A DNA stretch of 64,000 nucleotides from Verrucomicrobiaceae bacterium (GTDB taxonomy: Bacteria; Verrucomicrobiota; Verrucomicrobiia; Verrucomicrobiales; Verrucomicrobiaceae), in NCBI GenBank assembly GCA_016713245.1, contig JADJPM010000001.1:1364001-1428000 (forward strand), read 5' to 3'. Made by a program: the position numbers and the translations under genes. Of the stretch, positions 1 to 8,972 are shown in pieces. The notes beneath the pieces were generated by a model. The model was given only the letters and a program-made list of their open reading frames with translations. It had not been told where the DNA came from and searched no databases. How positions within the stretch are numbered: the first letter of the stretch is position 1; every line of letters starts with the position of its first letter.

Positions 1-807
1 AAGGGCTACATCCGTGGCGGCTACAAGCGCATCACGGACACTTTTGCCGAGGTGATCACCCGTCACGGCGGTCAGATCCATCTCAACACCACTGTCACCG
101 GCATCGACCTCGATGCCGAAGGCCGCACCACCGTCACCACCAGCACGGGAGCCAGCGCCTTTGACCAAATGGTCATCACCCTGCCCACGCCGCAGGTCGA
201 AAAGCTCATCGGCCCCGCGATGAAGGCCAAAATGCCTGCTTTGGATACCTCGACCGATTATCAGGGCGTCATCAACCACCTGCTCTTCCTCAAGCGCCCG
301 CTCACCTCGCACTACTGGGTGGCCACGCCGCAGAGCGAGCATCCCTTTGATGGTGTCGTCGAGACCTCGACGCTCACCGACGTCGCCGACCGCGGCGCCC
401 GCCACGTCGTTTATCTCACGAAGTACCTTCACCGAAGTGATTCACGCTTCGCCCAGCCCGATGCCGACGTCCGCCGCGACTGGACCGCCGCGCTTCAAAA
501 GCTCTTCCCTGACCTCACGGCCAACGACATCGAGGCCGATTACATCTTCCGCGCCCCTTTCGTGGAGCCCATCTACCGTCTCGGCCAAAAGAAGCTCTGC
601 CCACCCGAGGAACTCGTGCCCGGCACCGTCTTCCTCGCCAACACCGCGCAGGTCTATCCCATCGTCACCTCCTGGAACGGCAGTGTGTCGCAAGCGGAGA
701 AAACGCTCGCCGCGATGGGTGTGAAAGTGGAGGCCTCACAGGCAAAATCGTCGGTTCAAGCCGCTTCAAAGACCTCTAAGGTCGCCATGACGCCAGCCGT
801 GGCCTGA
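1..807 (+). CDS. NAD(P)/FAD-dependent amine-oxidase-type oxidoreductase, 5'-truncated by window
   Basis: The reading frame is open from base 1, so the N-terminus with the FAD-binding Rossmann fold is outside the window; 268 residues are visible. The visible part begins with GGYKRITDTFAEVITRHGG, the substrate-domain segment seen in protoporphyrinogen-oxidase or amine-oxidase-like flavoproteins that recompute FAD-proximal strands, followed by a Val-rich strand with a conserved 'DQMVITLPTP'. Near the end, FLANTAQVYP and the following SWNG match the C-terminal FAD-contacting motif of this superfamily. The last 30 residues are low-complexity Ala/Ser/Lys. It is followed by a strong terminator. The substrate cannot be told from this part; a UDP-galactopyranose-mutase-like or carotenoid/porphyrin oxidase role are both possible. 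Confidence 0.75.
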   Translation, partial: KGYIRGGYKRITDTFAEVITRHGGQIHLNTTVTGIDLDAEGRTTVTTSTGASAFDQMVITLPTPQVEKLIGPAMKAKMPALDTSTDYQGVINHLLFLKRPLTSHYWVATPQSEHPFDGVVETSTLTDVADRGARHVVYLTKYLHRSDSRFAQPDADVRRDWTAALQKLFPDLTANDIEADYIFRAPFVEPIYRLGQKKLCPPEELVPGTVFLANTAQVYPIVTSWNGSVSQAEKTLAAMGVKVEASQAKSSVQAASKTSKVAMTPAVA

Positions 808-827
808 GTTCGTTTCTCCAAAGTCAC

Positions 828-862
828 AAAAAAGCCCGGACATCGCTGTCCGGGCTTTTTTT
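828..862. terminator. Bidirectional intrinsic terminator
   Basis: A perfect inverted repeat, AAAAAAGCCCGGACA / TGTCCGGGCTTTTTTT with a TCGC loop, sits between the convergent FAD oxidoreductase and DUF1501 genes. Both strands give a GC stem followed by a T run, so it can stop transcription from both sides. Confidence 0.9.
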
Positions 863-882
863 GGATGAAGACGAGGCCTCGA

Positions 883-2217
883 TCAGGCGAGCATCTCGGT
901 GAGGATGCGACCACCATTGACGATGTCGATGGGGCGAGCGCCGTCGGACATGATGCGCTTCTCGGCATTGATGCCGAGGAGGCGGTACATGGTCTTGGCG
1001 AGATCTTCTGGACCCACGGCATCGCGATCTGGTTCGCCACCGAGAGCATCGGAAGCACCGTGGATGTAGCCTTCCTTCACGCCGCCACCAGCCATGGCCA
1101 CGGAGAAGACGCGTGGCCAGTGGTCGCGGCCATTGGTGCCGTTGATCTTTGGCGTGCGGCCGAATTCGGAGCTGACCATGACGAGCGTGCGCTTAAGCAT
1201 GCCGCGTTCGTCGAGGTCACGGATGAGGCGGGCAAAGGCTTGGTCGAAGTTTGGAGCCTGACCGTCGAAGGCGCTCTTGATGTTGCTGTGGTGATCCCAT
1301 CCGCCGTAGGTGACGGAAACCATGCGGACGCCGGACTCGACGAGGCGGCGGGCAAGGAGGAAGCGCTGGCCAGCGGTGTTGCGGCCGTATTCATCGCGGA
1401 GCTTGTCGGATTCCTTGGTGAGGTCGAAGGCTTCGCGGGCTTTGGCGCTGCTGATGAGACCGTAGGCGGCCTGATAGAAGCTATCCATCGACGCGATGGC
1501 GTCGGATTTCTCGGCGGCTTTGAAGTGCTCGTCCACGGCTCCGAGGAGGTTGCGACGACGGTCGAAGCGCTTTTCATCGACTTCCTTCGGCGTGAGTAGG
1601 TCGCGGACGGTGAAGCCTTTGTCTGCGGGATCGCTACCGAGGGCAAACGGACCGAAAGCGCTACTCATGTAGCCAGTGCCCTGCTCAGGAGCGATGACAT
1701 TTGGCACGACGACGTAGGGCGGAAGGTTGTTCCGGCTGCCCTGCTCGTGAGAGATGATGGAGCCGAAGCTAGGGAATTTGATCGCGGGGCTGGGGCGGTA
1801 GCCGGTGAACATGTTGTGGGTGCCACGCTCATGGGCGGCCTCACCGTGCGTCATGCTGCGGATGACGCTGAGCTTGTTCATGATTTTGGCGATGTGCTGA
1901 AACTTCTCGCCGACGTATTCTCCCGGGATGCTGGTCTTGATCGGGGTGTAGGGGCCGCGGTATTCCGGGGAGGCAAAGGGCTTCGGATCCCAAGACTCGT
2001 GCTGGGCCATGCCGCCGGGCAGGTAGATATGAATGATGGAATCGGCGACGGCTTTGAAGGTTTCCACTTCGGGCATCACCGGAGCGGCCTGGAGGCGCAG
2101 CATATCTGGCAAGGTGAGGCCGAGGCTGCCAGCCATGCCGACGTAGAGGAAATCGCGGCGGCTCACGCCAGCGCGGAGATCAAGGTGGTTACCTTGGCAG
2201 TGGGGATGCATTTTCAT
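883..2217 (-). CDS. DUF1501 exported protein (Tat-type signal)
   Basis: A 444-residue protein starting at MKMHPHCQGN. The frame is open 40 residues further upstream, but that stretch looks unlike the family N-terminus. Residues 19-24, SRRDFL, followed by a hydrophobic Gly/Leu run form a twin-arginine-like export signal. Family hallmarks are visible: PGGMAQHESWDPKP, a GGWDHH segment and EFGRTPKINGTNGRDHW, the metal-site-like region of this alkaline-phosphatase-superfamily-related group. DUF1501 proteins are abundant in Planctomycetes and Verrucomicrobia, usually beside a DUF1549/DUF1553 cytochrome partner; no such partner is adjacent here. Exact biochemical function is not established. Confidence 0.9.
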   Translation of the reverse strand: MKMHPHCQGNHLDLRAGVSRRDFLYVGMAGSLGLTLPDMLRLQAAPVMPEVETFKAVADSIIHIYLPGGMAQHESWDPKPFASPEYRGPYTPIKTSIPGEYVGEKFQHIAKIMNKLSVIRSMTHGEAAHERGTHNMFTGYRPSPAIKFPSFGSIISHEQGSRNNLPPYVVVPNVIAPEQGTGYMSSAFGPFALGSDPADKGFTVRDLLTPKEVDEKRFDRRRNLLGAVDEHFKAAEKSDAIASMDSFYQAAYGLISSAKAREAFDLTKESDKLRDEYGRNTAGQRFLLARRLVESGVRMVSVTYGGWDHHSNIKSAFDGQAPNFDQAFARLIRDLDERGMLKRTLVMVSSEFGRTPKINGTNGRDHWPRVFSVAMAGGGVKEGYIHGASDALGGEPDRDAVGPEDLAKTMYRLLGINAEKRIMSDGARPIDIVNGGRILTEMLA

Positions 2218-2349
2218 TGTGTGCGGGGGGTATTTTTTGAAAAACAGGGGTGCGAAGACGCACAACTTACGACTGGTTCTCGCAATTATTGCATAATCAT
2301 CGCATTTTTCGCGCGGTGATATGGATCTTGAATGCAAAATCTATGCCAA

Positions 2350-3699
2350 TCAGTCCTGCCAACCTTGGCGGACGATCTCGGTGACCCAAACCTGTTTAGG
2401 TGAGGGCGCGTTGAGCGGGTACTTAATACGCAGCGTGAGCGGCAGGGCGGCTCCGCTGGATTGTTTGAGCCAGAATTCGATCTGCTGAGCGGCGCTGCTA
2501 TCACGCTCCATGTAGCCGTGAATCATCGGTGCACCGGGTTCAGAGACGCAGCGTAGCTCGAGACATTTGAGCAGTCTCGGGCTGCCAAACTGGTTTTCAT
2601 AAAAAAAGCCGTCAGAGACCATCACTCGCATGGTGACGGGTAAGGAGGGCTTCTCTTCCATGAGCTGGCTCCAACCCATGTCACCTACCCCATGAAAAGC
2701 CGCCCAGTCCACTCGGGGGCCTTTCGCGGTTTTTTCAACCATGGCGGGGCGGCGGCCACCACCTTCAAGGACGACGGTGTGCTCAAAGAAGTTTCCACTG
2801 GCTTCTTTGGATTCAACGATGTTTTCGTGGGCCACAGGGCCATCGGCATTTTTGGTGTAAAAAGCGGCCATGCGCTCTTCGAGGCCATTCACAGGGCGCG
2901 ACCACGCGAGGCGTTCTTTCCAGTTTGGCGCGGCGAGAAATTTCCGCAGTGCCTCCAGGGAGAGGGCCATATCCATCGTGAGCTGGCTGGAGGTGACACC
3001 GGGAGAGGAGGCGGTTGTGGCTTGGGCGAAGTCTTGCTTGCCAGTGGCTTTGAAGACGAGGCTGCCATCTGGCACAGGCGTGGGAGGTGGTTCTTCCTCT
3101 TGAATCAGGCTTGGCATTGTCTCGATCTCTGTAGTGGCCGTTCTATTCACCTCGGTATCCTCACCGGAGGTCAGGGCGCGGATCAGAAACACCAGTGCGA
3201 TGCAGCCGAGGACGATGCCGCTGCCAAGGATGAGGCGCTTGCGGAATTCCTTGATCTCCGGGTCCATCCGCATGCGCTCGAAGGCATCACCAGGCAGCAC
3301 TTGGGGCTCATGGGACGGCACGAAACTGAGTGAACGAGCGTGCGAACCGGTCGGTGGGCGGGGCTCTTCGGACTCGGTGGGCACCTCAGGAGTCTTCGCT
3401 GATTTCTCACTTGAAGGTGGAGAGGCGGTGACCTTGGCGGCGGGCGAAGGGGCATCCGTGATTTCGACCTTTGTCGAAGCGGGCGGGCGAGAGGGAATCT
3501 GGAGCGTGCTCTCTGCGGGTGTCTCCGGCACGGCACCACCCATCAGCAGGGCGCGGCGTTTGGACTTTTTGTTCTTCTCCGCCACTTGGAGCATGAGCAT
3601 TTCCCCGCACTCCGGGCAGGGACGCGAGCGCGTTACACCCGTGACCTGCACTTCGACAGGCTTTTCGCAATGGGGGCATACGAGCGAAACAGCGGGCAT
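2350..3699 (-). CDS. Zinc-ribbon, single-TM hypothetical protein
   Basis: Read from MPAVSLVCPHC the protein has 449 residues; an ATG 54 bases upstream gives a basic extension unlike the start of a zinc-ribbon protein. Cys8/Cys11 and Cys28/Cys31 form a CxxC...CxxC ribbon. A long Pro/Ser/Glu-rich linker follows, then one transmembrane segment near residues 156-175, then about 270 residues predicted outside the membrane. The family is not one I recognise. Zinc ribbon in the cytoplasm plus a large exported domain is a common layout for PVC 'MJ0042-type' finger proteins. It lies between DUF1501 and the D,D-carboxypeptidase in the same orientation, with no obvious functional link. Confidence 0.7.
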   Translation of the reverse strand: MPAVSLVCPHCEKPVEVQVTGVTRSRPCPECGEMLMLQVAEKNKKSKRRALLMGGAVPETPAESTLQIPSRPPASTKVEITDAPSPAAKVTASPPSSEKSAKTPEVPTESEEPRPPTGSHARSLSFVPSHEPQVLPGDAFERMRMDPEIKEFRKRLILGSGIVLGCIALVFLIRALTSGEDTEVNRTATTEIETMPSLIQEEEPPPTPVPDGSLVFKATGKQDFAQATTASSPGVTSSQLTMDMALSLEALRKFLAAPNWKERLAWSRPVNGLEERMAAFYTKNADGPVAHENIVESKEASGNFFEHTVVLEGGGRRPAMVEKTAKGPRVDWAAFHGVGDMGWSQLMEEKPSLPVTMRVMVSDGFFYENQFGSPRLLKCLELRCVSEPGAPMIHGYMERDSSAAQQIEFWLKQSSGAALPLTLRIKYPLNAPSPKQVWVTEIVRQGWQD

Positions 3700-3774
3700 T
3701 GGGGTCGCGCATGATGCGCTACGCCTGCTTTGTCGCAACTGATGGCTCGACAAAATTCCGCTTTGTCGGCCTGG

Positions 3775-4737
3775 CTACCAGTTGGCTGCGACACCGAAGC
3801 GGCTTCGAGCGCGTTGCAGGCCCCAGCTCATCATCAGGCGGGCGTCATCCCAAATGTATTTCGTCTTGGTGCCGAGCTGCACGAGGATCACATCTCGTCC
3901 TCCGCTGCTTGCGGTGGAGATGAGGCAGCGGCCGCTGGCCACGGTGTAGCCGGTTTTCATGCCGTTGCACTCCGGCATGCTACCGAGGAGGTCATTGGTG
4001 TTGACTAGGGTGACCGTGCGGCCGTCCGCACGACGGAAAGAGTAGAATTTCCGTCGCACGATGTCGCGGATCGTCGTATTGCGATAGGCCACCATGGCGA
4101 CGCGGGCCATATCGCGAGCGGTGGAGCGCTGGCCGGGTGCGGTGAGGCCGTGGGGGTTCACGAAATAGGAGCTCGTGCAGCCAAGCGAACGTGCCTTCGC
4201 ATTCATCTTCGCCGCGAAGGCCGGGATGCTGCCTGCGTTGTCACGAGCGAGCACGTTCGCCACGTCGTTGGCGCTCTTGACGAGGAAGGCGTAAAGTAGT
4301 GTGCGGCGGGTGTACACCTCGCCAGCCTTCAGGCCGAGGCGGGTGGGCTCCACATTCACATCGCTAGCGGCCACACGAACGGTTTTATCGAGGTTTCCGG
4401 CGTCGAGAACGACGAGGGCGGTGACAAGTTTTTGTGTGCTGGCTACGGCGCGAGGCGTCTCTGCGCTCCGAGCGGCTAGGTGCTGGCCGTTGCGAGCATC
4501 CAGCAGCAGGTAGGAAGCCGCACGGATCGAGGGGCCGGAGCTCACCGCGAACATTGGCTCCACATCTGCGGCTTGGGAAAAGGCAGGCGTTACATGCGCC
4601 CCACTATCCCCCTGGGTCATTGAGGCCTGCTGGTAGATCGGCACTTCGCGGGGGCTCACCGGGATGGCCCGCGGTGCGCTGCCACAGGAGGTGAGAAGCA
4701 GCACGGCGGCGAGAATCATGGAAATCGGCTTCAGCAT
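3775..4737 (-). CDS. D-alanyl-D-alanine carboxypeptidase (peptidase S11) lipoprotein
   Basis: The 320-residue protein starts at MLKPISMILA; the signal ends in a lipobox LLTSC with Cys18 as the lipid anchor. All three penicillin-binding motifs are present in order: S100-T-Q-K103 (SxxK nucleophile and base), S155-A-N157, and K261-T-G263. Spacing and length fit low-molecular-mass PBPs of the DacA/PBP5 type, without a clear C-terminal PBP5 stalk domain. It should trim the terminal D-Ala from peptidoglycan stem peptides on the outer face of the inner membrane. It is divergent from the parvulin gene, with 83 bases between the start codons for shared promoters. Confidence 0.9.
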   Translation of the reverse strand: MLKPISMILAAVLLLTSCGSAPRAIPVSPREVPIYQQASMTQGDSGAHVTPAFSQAADVEPMFAVSSGPSIRAASYLLLDARNGQHLAARSAETPRAVASTQKLVTALVVLDAGNLDKTVRVAASDVNVEPTRLGLKAGEVYTRRTLLYAFLVKSANDVANVLARDNAGSIPAFAAKMNAKARSLGCTSSYFVNPHGLTAPGQRSTARDMARVAMVAYRNTTIRDIVRRKFYSFRRADGRTVTLVNTNDLLGSMPECNGMKTGYTVASGRCLISTASSGGRDVILVQLGTKTKYIWDDARLMMSWGLQRARSRFGVAANW

Positions 4738-4820
4738 GGCGTTTTGGCCCGGCAAGTAGGCCACCCCGTCTGCCTTGTCAAACCTTGCGCCCGCGCCACT
4801 GCGCTCCATGATCGCCGCCC

Positions 4821-5714
4821 ATGGCACTCATCATCAACGGCGAGAGAATCGACGACGAAATCATCGAAGCGGAGTTCCGCGAGATCAAAGGCTTCCACGA
4901 GCGCACGCTTCAGATCGCCTGCTGCGAGCGGGATCCTGAGTTTCGTGCTCTGGCGAAGGAAAACATCTCCTCCCGTGTCCTACTGGGACAGGAAAGCCGC
5001 CGCCGCTATCCCGAGGTGGCTGAGGAGGACATCGACACCCGCCTGGCCAAGCTCATCGAGGAAGCCGGCGGTGAGGCGGAGTTCTATTTCAAGATCGGCG
5101 TCCCCGTCGCTGACAAGGCTGTCATCCGGGACAACCTCGCCGGCGGCGTGCGTCTCGATAAAACGCTCCAAGCCATTTATGAGCCGGAGCCAGTGCCGAC
5201 AGATACCGAACTCCGTGCGGCCTACGATGCCTCCACTGAGCTCTATTTGACCCCCGAGGAGGTCCACGCCGCGCATATCACCAAGAGCCTGCAAGGAGCC
5301 AAAAGCCGCGATGAGGTATTCCAGGCCATGCGGGACATCCGCCGCCAGCTCCTCGATGGAGCTGATTTCATGAAAACGGCCGAGGAACACCGTGCGGATG
5401 AGCAGCAGCAGATCGATCTGGGTTGGTTCAAGCGTGGCGAGTTCATGGAGGAGTTCGAAGCCATCGCCTTCAGCATGAACGACGGTGAAATCAGCCCCGT
5501 TTTCACCACCCAACTCGGCTTTCACATCTGCACCCTACTCGGCCGCAAGCAGCCCGCGCCACATCCTTTCGAAGAGGTCAAGGAAGCCGTCCGCGCCCGT
5601 CTCATTGAGCAGCATCGCGATGCGAAGTTCAACGATCTCCTCGACCAACTCAAAGCTGCCGCTCAGATCGAAGACACTGATCCGCCGGAAGAAGGCGAAA
5701 ACTGCGGTCATTAA
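4821..5714 (+). CDS. Parvulin-type peptidyl-prolyl isomerase (SurA/PpiC/NifM-like)
   Basis: A 297-residue protein. The first 140 residues are helical and resemble the chaperone arm of SurA/NifM proteins. A parvulin domain spans about residues 143-255, with the strand 'EVHAAHI' (containing the family His), DLGWFKRGEFMEEFE, and a C-terminal TQLGFHI strand that closes the fold. There is no signal peptide, so unlike SurA it is probably cytoplasmic, as NifM is. The role would be folding or maturation of a client protein; none is indicated by its neighbours. Confidence 0.85.
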   Translation: MALIINGERIDDEIIEAEFREIKGFHERTLQIACCERDPEFRALAKENISSRVLLGQESRRRYPEVAEEDIDTRLAKLIEEAGGEAEFYFKIGVPVADKAVIRDNLAGGVRLDKTLQAIYEPEPVPTDTELRAAYDASTELYLTPEEVHAAHITKSLQGAKSRDEVFQAMRDIRRQLLDGADFMKTAEEHRADEQQQIDLGWFKRGEFMEEFEAIAFSMNDGEISPVFTTQLGFHICTLLGRKQPAPHPFEEVKEAVRARLIEQHRDAKFNDLLDQLKAAAQIEDTDPPEEGENCGH

Positions 5715-5732
5715 GCCTGCCAATAAACAAAA

Positions 5733-5754
5733 CGGAGCCGGAAAACCGGCTCCG
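5733..5754 (-). terminator. Intrinsic terminator on the minus strand
   Basis: The stem CGGAGCCGG / CCGGCTCCG has a 4-base loop. Read on the minus strand it is followed by TTTTGTTTATTGG, so it terminates the small metal-binding gene at 5794-5979. It also lies 18 bases beyond the parvulin stop codon on the plus strand but has no T run in that direction. Confidence 0.75.
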
Positions 5755-5793
5755 CGTGGAGGAAAGGATGATGCTAGGCGGTGAGGCGCGGGA

Positions 5794-5979
5794 CTACTTT
5801 GTCTTGTTGGCCTTGTCGTATTTCACCTTGCACTTCGGGCAGCAGAAATAGACCGTTTTACCATCGGCGGTCTTGCTCTTGACGTTCACATCGACGGGCT
5901 TGCCGCTGACGGGGCATGCGTCGGCACCGAAGGTGGCGGATGCGAAGGCGAGCGTGGCGAAGGTGATGAGGGTTTTCAT
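5794..5979 (-). CDS. Small exported YHS/TRASH-like metal-binding protein
   Basis: A 61-residue protein with a signal peptide (MKTLITFATLAFASATFGA) and a cysteine-rich remainder: ACPVSGKPV at residues 21-29 and YFCCPKCK at 44-51 (Cys22, 46, 47, 50). The spacing 'CPVSGKPV...YFCCPKCKxxY' is typical of small YHS or TRASH-type heavy-metal-binding domains, common as periplasmic single-domain proteins in Verrucomicrobia. The metal is not evident from the sequence. It is monocistronic, with its own terminator. Confidence 0.8.
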   Translation of the reverse strand: MKTLITFATLAFASATFGADACPVSGKPVDVNVKSKTADGKTVYFCCPKCKVKYDKANKTK

Positions 5980-6115
5980 GGGCAGGGTGGATTAAGGATG
6001 TTGAAGCCTAGCGCAGGCACGTCGTTTAACGTGGCGAGATCGAGATTACTTCAAGCGAGTGTTAGCTCAAGCAAGAGCTTGCTGGCGAAAGGCCCGCTGT
6101 GGTAGTCTCCTCGGC

Positions 6116-6589
6116 ATGAATCGTCTCACCGGCATCTTTCTGGCTCTCTCGATGACGGCGCTGGCCCAGATCGCCACGCCCACGACGCCGACGAAGTTTG
6201 GCCAGCGTGGCATCTCCGGCGGAACGAACTCGGGGAATGCCGCCGTGAATGTGGCACCCGCGGCTTCGGAAGCGACGGCTCGCATCACGAGCCATTATTC
6301 CTTTGGTGAACTGCGGCAATGGAAGAGCGCCGATGGTCGTTCGCTGCTCGGGAAGATGATCGCTTTCGAGGATGCGGTGATCGAGGTGAAGCGTCAGCCG
6401 GCTGCGGAAGCGCAATCGGCGGCAATGGCTGCTCCCGCGCCGAAGCCGCCAGAGAAATTCACCCTGCTCCGGGAGGGCAAAATCCGCCTCCTAGTGAACA
6501 ACAAGCCCTTCGAGGTACCTTTGGATAAACTCAGCGCCGAGGATCAGGCCTTCGCCAAGCAGGTGGAAGCCACGGTGAACGCGAAGTGA
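6116..6589 (+). CDS. Exported SHD1 (SLA1 homology domain 1-like) protein
   Basis: A 157-residue protein from MNRLTGIFLALSMTALAQ, a clear signal peptide. The C-terminal half has the SHD1-like pattern: 'LRQWKSADGRSLLGKMIAFEDAV' with a WxSxDGR core, then 'FEVPLDKLSAEDQAF', the VPLxxLSxxDQ signature. Such domains are frequent in exported proteins of Planctomycetes and Verrucomicrobia and are thought to bind peptides. No enzymatic domain is attached. It converges with metX, with 6 bases between the stop codons. Confidence 0.8.
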   Translation: MNRLTGIFLALSMTALAQIATPTTPTKFGQRGISGGTNSGNAAVNVAPAASEATARITSHYSFGELRQWKSADGRSLLGKMIAFEDAVIEVKRQPAAEAQSAAMAAPAPKPPEKFTLLREGKIRLLVNNKPFEVPLDKLSAEDQAFAKQVEATVNAK

Positions 6590-6595
6590 GGCCGC

Positions 6596-7804
6596 TCACT
6601 CCACCTCTGGCACGGTGCGATCTATGGAAGTCTTTTCCCAGCGACCTTCGAGTGTGTAGGCAAGGTGCGGGGTGTAGAGCTGTGGCTCAAGTAGGAAGGA
6701 ATCGTGCCCTTTGTCTGAATGCACGGTGATGTGCATGGAGGAAACACCGGCCTTTTCGAGATGCGACACGAGTTCCGCCTGCTCCTCGGGGTAGAAGCAG
6801 AAATCGCTGTCGATGCTGAAGACGAGGTAATGCTGCCCGGCGGCTCGCGAGCGGGCGAAGAGATCCTCGTAGCTGTCCACACCGGCATCACGCAGCGGAT
6901 CAAAGCGCAGCCACATGTCCGCGATGCGCAGGTAGGTGTTCGCATCGAAGCGCTTTACGAACTTTTTGCCTTGGTGGAGCATGTAGCTCTCGACGTTGTG
7001 CTGCACGCGATACCACGCGAGGGTATCGCCACCCTGCTTCACATCCTGGCGGGCACGGCGTTCGATGGCGTCGAGATGCACAAAGGTCTTGTGCGAGATC
7101 ATGCGGGCGAGGGCGAGGCCGTACTCGGGCGTCTTGTCCTCGGAGTAGGCACCGCCGTTGAAATGCGGGTCGTTTTCGATGGCCAACACCTGCTCGAAAA
7201 GCGTGAGACGGGTCAAAACCGTGGTGCGGCAGCCGGTGGCCACGGGGACGACGAGCTTCACGCGGTCCGGGTGCAGCGTGGCGAGGTTGATCGCGAGCAG
7301 GCCACCCACGCTCGCTCCGATCACCGCGTGCAGTTTCTCAATGCCCAACGAATCGAGCAGGGCGAGCTGCGAGGCCACCACATCGCTCGTCCGCACCTGA
7401 GGAAAATCGCGGCCGTAGGGCTGGCCGGTGGCGGGGTTGATGGAAAGCGGCCCGCTGGAGCCGTAGCAGCCGCCGAGGTAGTTCGCGCAGATAATGAAGT
7501 AGCGCTTCGTATCCAGCGCCTTGTCCGGGCCGATGAAAAGGTCCCACCAGCCGTGGTGCAGATCCTCGGACCAACGATCTGCCACGCCTTCGACGTGGGT
7601 ATTCACCCCGGCGGCGTGTTGGCTGCCGGAGAGAGCGTGGAAAAGCAGGATGGCGTTCGATTTCGTGGCATTCAGCTTCCCGTAGGTCTCATAAGCCACG
7701 GTGATGCCAGGCAGCGATTCGCCGCAGGCAAAGCGAAACGGCTCCTCCGCACTGCCGGTGTGGAAAAACTTCGTCGTCACTTCTTTGTGGGCCGCCTTGG
7801 ACAT
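6596..7804 (-). CDS. metX: Homoserine O-acetyltransferase
   Basis: A 402-residue alpha/beta-hydrolase starting at MSKAAHKEVT. It transfers acetyl (or, in some members, succinyl) from CoA to L-homoserine, the first committed step of methionine synthesis. Family motifs are HALSGSQHA (57-64), NYLGGCYGSSGP (108-119) and the nucleophile elbow VIGASVGG with Ser165. The acid is probably Asp334 in DSDFCFYP and the base His367 in KGHDSFLLE. The CoA-specific choice cannot be settled by eye. It is divergent from nuoI, with 185 bases between the starts. No other methionine genes are near. Confidence 0.93.
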   Translation of the reverse strand: MSKAAHKEVTTKFFHTGSAEEPFRFACGESLPGITVAYETYGKLNATKSNAILLFHALSGSQHAAGVNTHVEGVADRWSEDLHHGWWDLFIGPDKALDTKRYFIICANYLGGCYGSSGPLSINPATGQPYGRDFPQVRTSDVVASQLALLDSLGIEKLHAVIGASVGGLLAINLATLHPDRVKLVVPVATGCRTTVLTRLTLFEQVLAIENDPHFNGGAYSEDKTPEYGLALARMISHKTFVHLDAIERRARQDVKQGGDTLAWYRVQHNVESYMLHQGKKFVKRFDANTYLRIADMWLRFDPLRDAGVDSYEDLFARSRAAGQHYLVFSIDSDFCFYPEEQAELVSHLEKAGVSSMHITVHSDKGHDSFLLEPQLYTPHLAYTLEGRWEKTSIDRTVPEVE

Positions 7805-7989
7805 GAGGCGCGGAAGAAACAGGCTCGCGAAGAAAGCGCAAGGCTGCATCCGAGGTGCCCGTGCAGACGCAAAACGCGGGTGAGCCGCTGCTTGTGAAAC
7901 TTTTCACAAAATGCGGTTGCCGCTCCGGCCAGCGCCCGGATACTCCGCGCCGAAAAACCCTCCCGGCAGCCCCCGCCGCCCCGCACCTC

Positions 7990-8535
7990 ATGGCCACCAT
8001 TGTCGTTCAACGCCCGAAGCTCGCTTGGCACGAGCGCTGGTTCCTTTCCACGCTCGCCAAAGGCCTCAAAATCACCCTTTCGCATGGTTTAAAGACCTTT
8101 CTCCAGATCGCCGGCAAGAAGCCGAAGATCACCATGGAGTATCCCGAGCAGAAATGGGATGAGAACCTCCCCGAGTACTACCGCGGCGCACCCACCCTCG
8201 TCACCGATGAGCACGGCCGCGAGCGCTGTGTGAGCTGCCAGCTCTGCGAATTCATCTGCCCGCCCAAGGCCATCAAGATCACCCCCGGCGAAATCCCCTC
8301 CGATGACCCCTGGGCCAAGGTGGAGAAACGCCCCAAGGAATTCGATATCGACATGATCCGCTGCATCTACTGCGGCATGTGCGAGGAGGTCTGCCCCGAG
8401 CAGGCCATTTTCCTGCGCAAGGACTACGCCATCACCGGCCTCTCCCGGAAGGAAATGGTCCACGACAAGTCCAAGCTCTATGAGATCGGCGGCGTGCGCA
8501 CCGGCCTCGTGAACAAGTGGAACGAGCTGAAATAG
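7990..8535 (+). CDS. nuoI: NADH-quinone oxidoreductase subunit I (two [4Fe-4S])
   Basis: A 181-residue protein starting at MATIVVQRPK; the frame is open upstream but the ATG at 7990 fits the family N-terminus. Two ferredoxin motifs bind [4Fe-4S] clusters N6a/N6b: Cys80-83-86-90 in CVSCQLCEFICP and Cys125-128-131-135 in CIYCGMCEEVCP. The amphipathic N-terminal helix (residues 10-40) that anchors NuoI to the membrane arm is present, as is YRGAPTLV before the first cluster. It carries electrons toward the quinone site of complex I. It stands alone here, away from any other nuo gene. Confidence 0.88.
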   Translation: MATIVVQRPKLAWHERWFLSTLAKGLKITLSHGLKTFLQIAGKKPKITMEYPEQKWDENLPEYYRGAPTLVTDEHGRERCVSCQLCEFICPPKAIKITPGEIPSDDPWAKVEKRPKEFDIDMIRCIYCGMCEEVCPEQAIFLRKDYAITGLSRKEMVHDKSKLYEIGGVRTGLVNKWNELK

Positions 8536-8652
8536 CCCGTTTTCTGCCCTTTTGGACTCCCCTGAGGTCAAAACGATCGGCCAAAGCATTTGACGGACCG
8601 TCCGAGGTGGCTACCATCGCCCCCCCTTTCCCACCCCCACCTTACCAATCCT

Positions 8653-8916
8653 ATGGCTAAAGTTTGTCAAATCACCGGCGTCGGCGTCACTCGCGGCCAC
8701 CACATCCATCGCAGCGGTAAAGCCAAGAAAGAAGGCGGTATCGGTCGTCACATCACCAAGCGTGTGAAGCGCGTCATCCTCCCCAACCTTCGCAAGAAGC
8801 GCATCTGGGTGCCGGAACTGGGCAAATTCGTCGATGTGAAGCTCACCGCTCGCGCCCTCAAGACCGTGAACAAGAACGGTGCTCTCAAGACGCTCAAGGC
8901 CGCCGGCCTCGTCTAA
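8653..8916 (+). CDS. rpmB: Large ribosomal subunit protein bL28
   Basis: An 87-residue basic protein beginning MAKVCQITG, with the conserved VCQxTG start, LPNLRKKRIWVPELG core and KxxNKNG end. Between the first and second elements it has the insertion KAKKEGGIGRHITKRVKR, similar to a KKKKGIGLKVTGRTKRR segment I recall in chlamydial L28, which supports assignment to the PVC superphylum. It is followed within 30 bases by a strong terminator, and is a single-gene transcript as far as can be seen. Confidence 0.95.
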   Translation: MAKVCQITGVGVTRGHHIHRSGKAKKEGGIGRHITKRVKRVILPNLRKKRIWVPELGKFVDVKLTARALKTVNKNGALKTLKAAGLV

Positions 8917-8943
8917 GATTGCTCGACATCTCGATTTTCCTCA

Positions 8944-8972
8944 GCGGAGCCGGAAACGGCTCCGCTTTTTTT
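8944..8972 (+). terminator. Intrinsic terminator after rpmB
   Basis: Stem GCGGAGCCG / CGGCTCCGC with a GAAA tetraloop followed by seven T residues. It ends rpmB; the last bases of the T run overlap the 3' end of the convergent gene. Confidence 0.93.

Noticed and set aside
7990..8535. A stand-alone ferredoxin.
   Set aside because: An N-terminal amphipathic helix and NuoI-type spacing around both clusters fit subunit I of complex I better.
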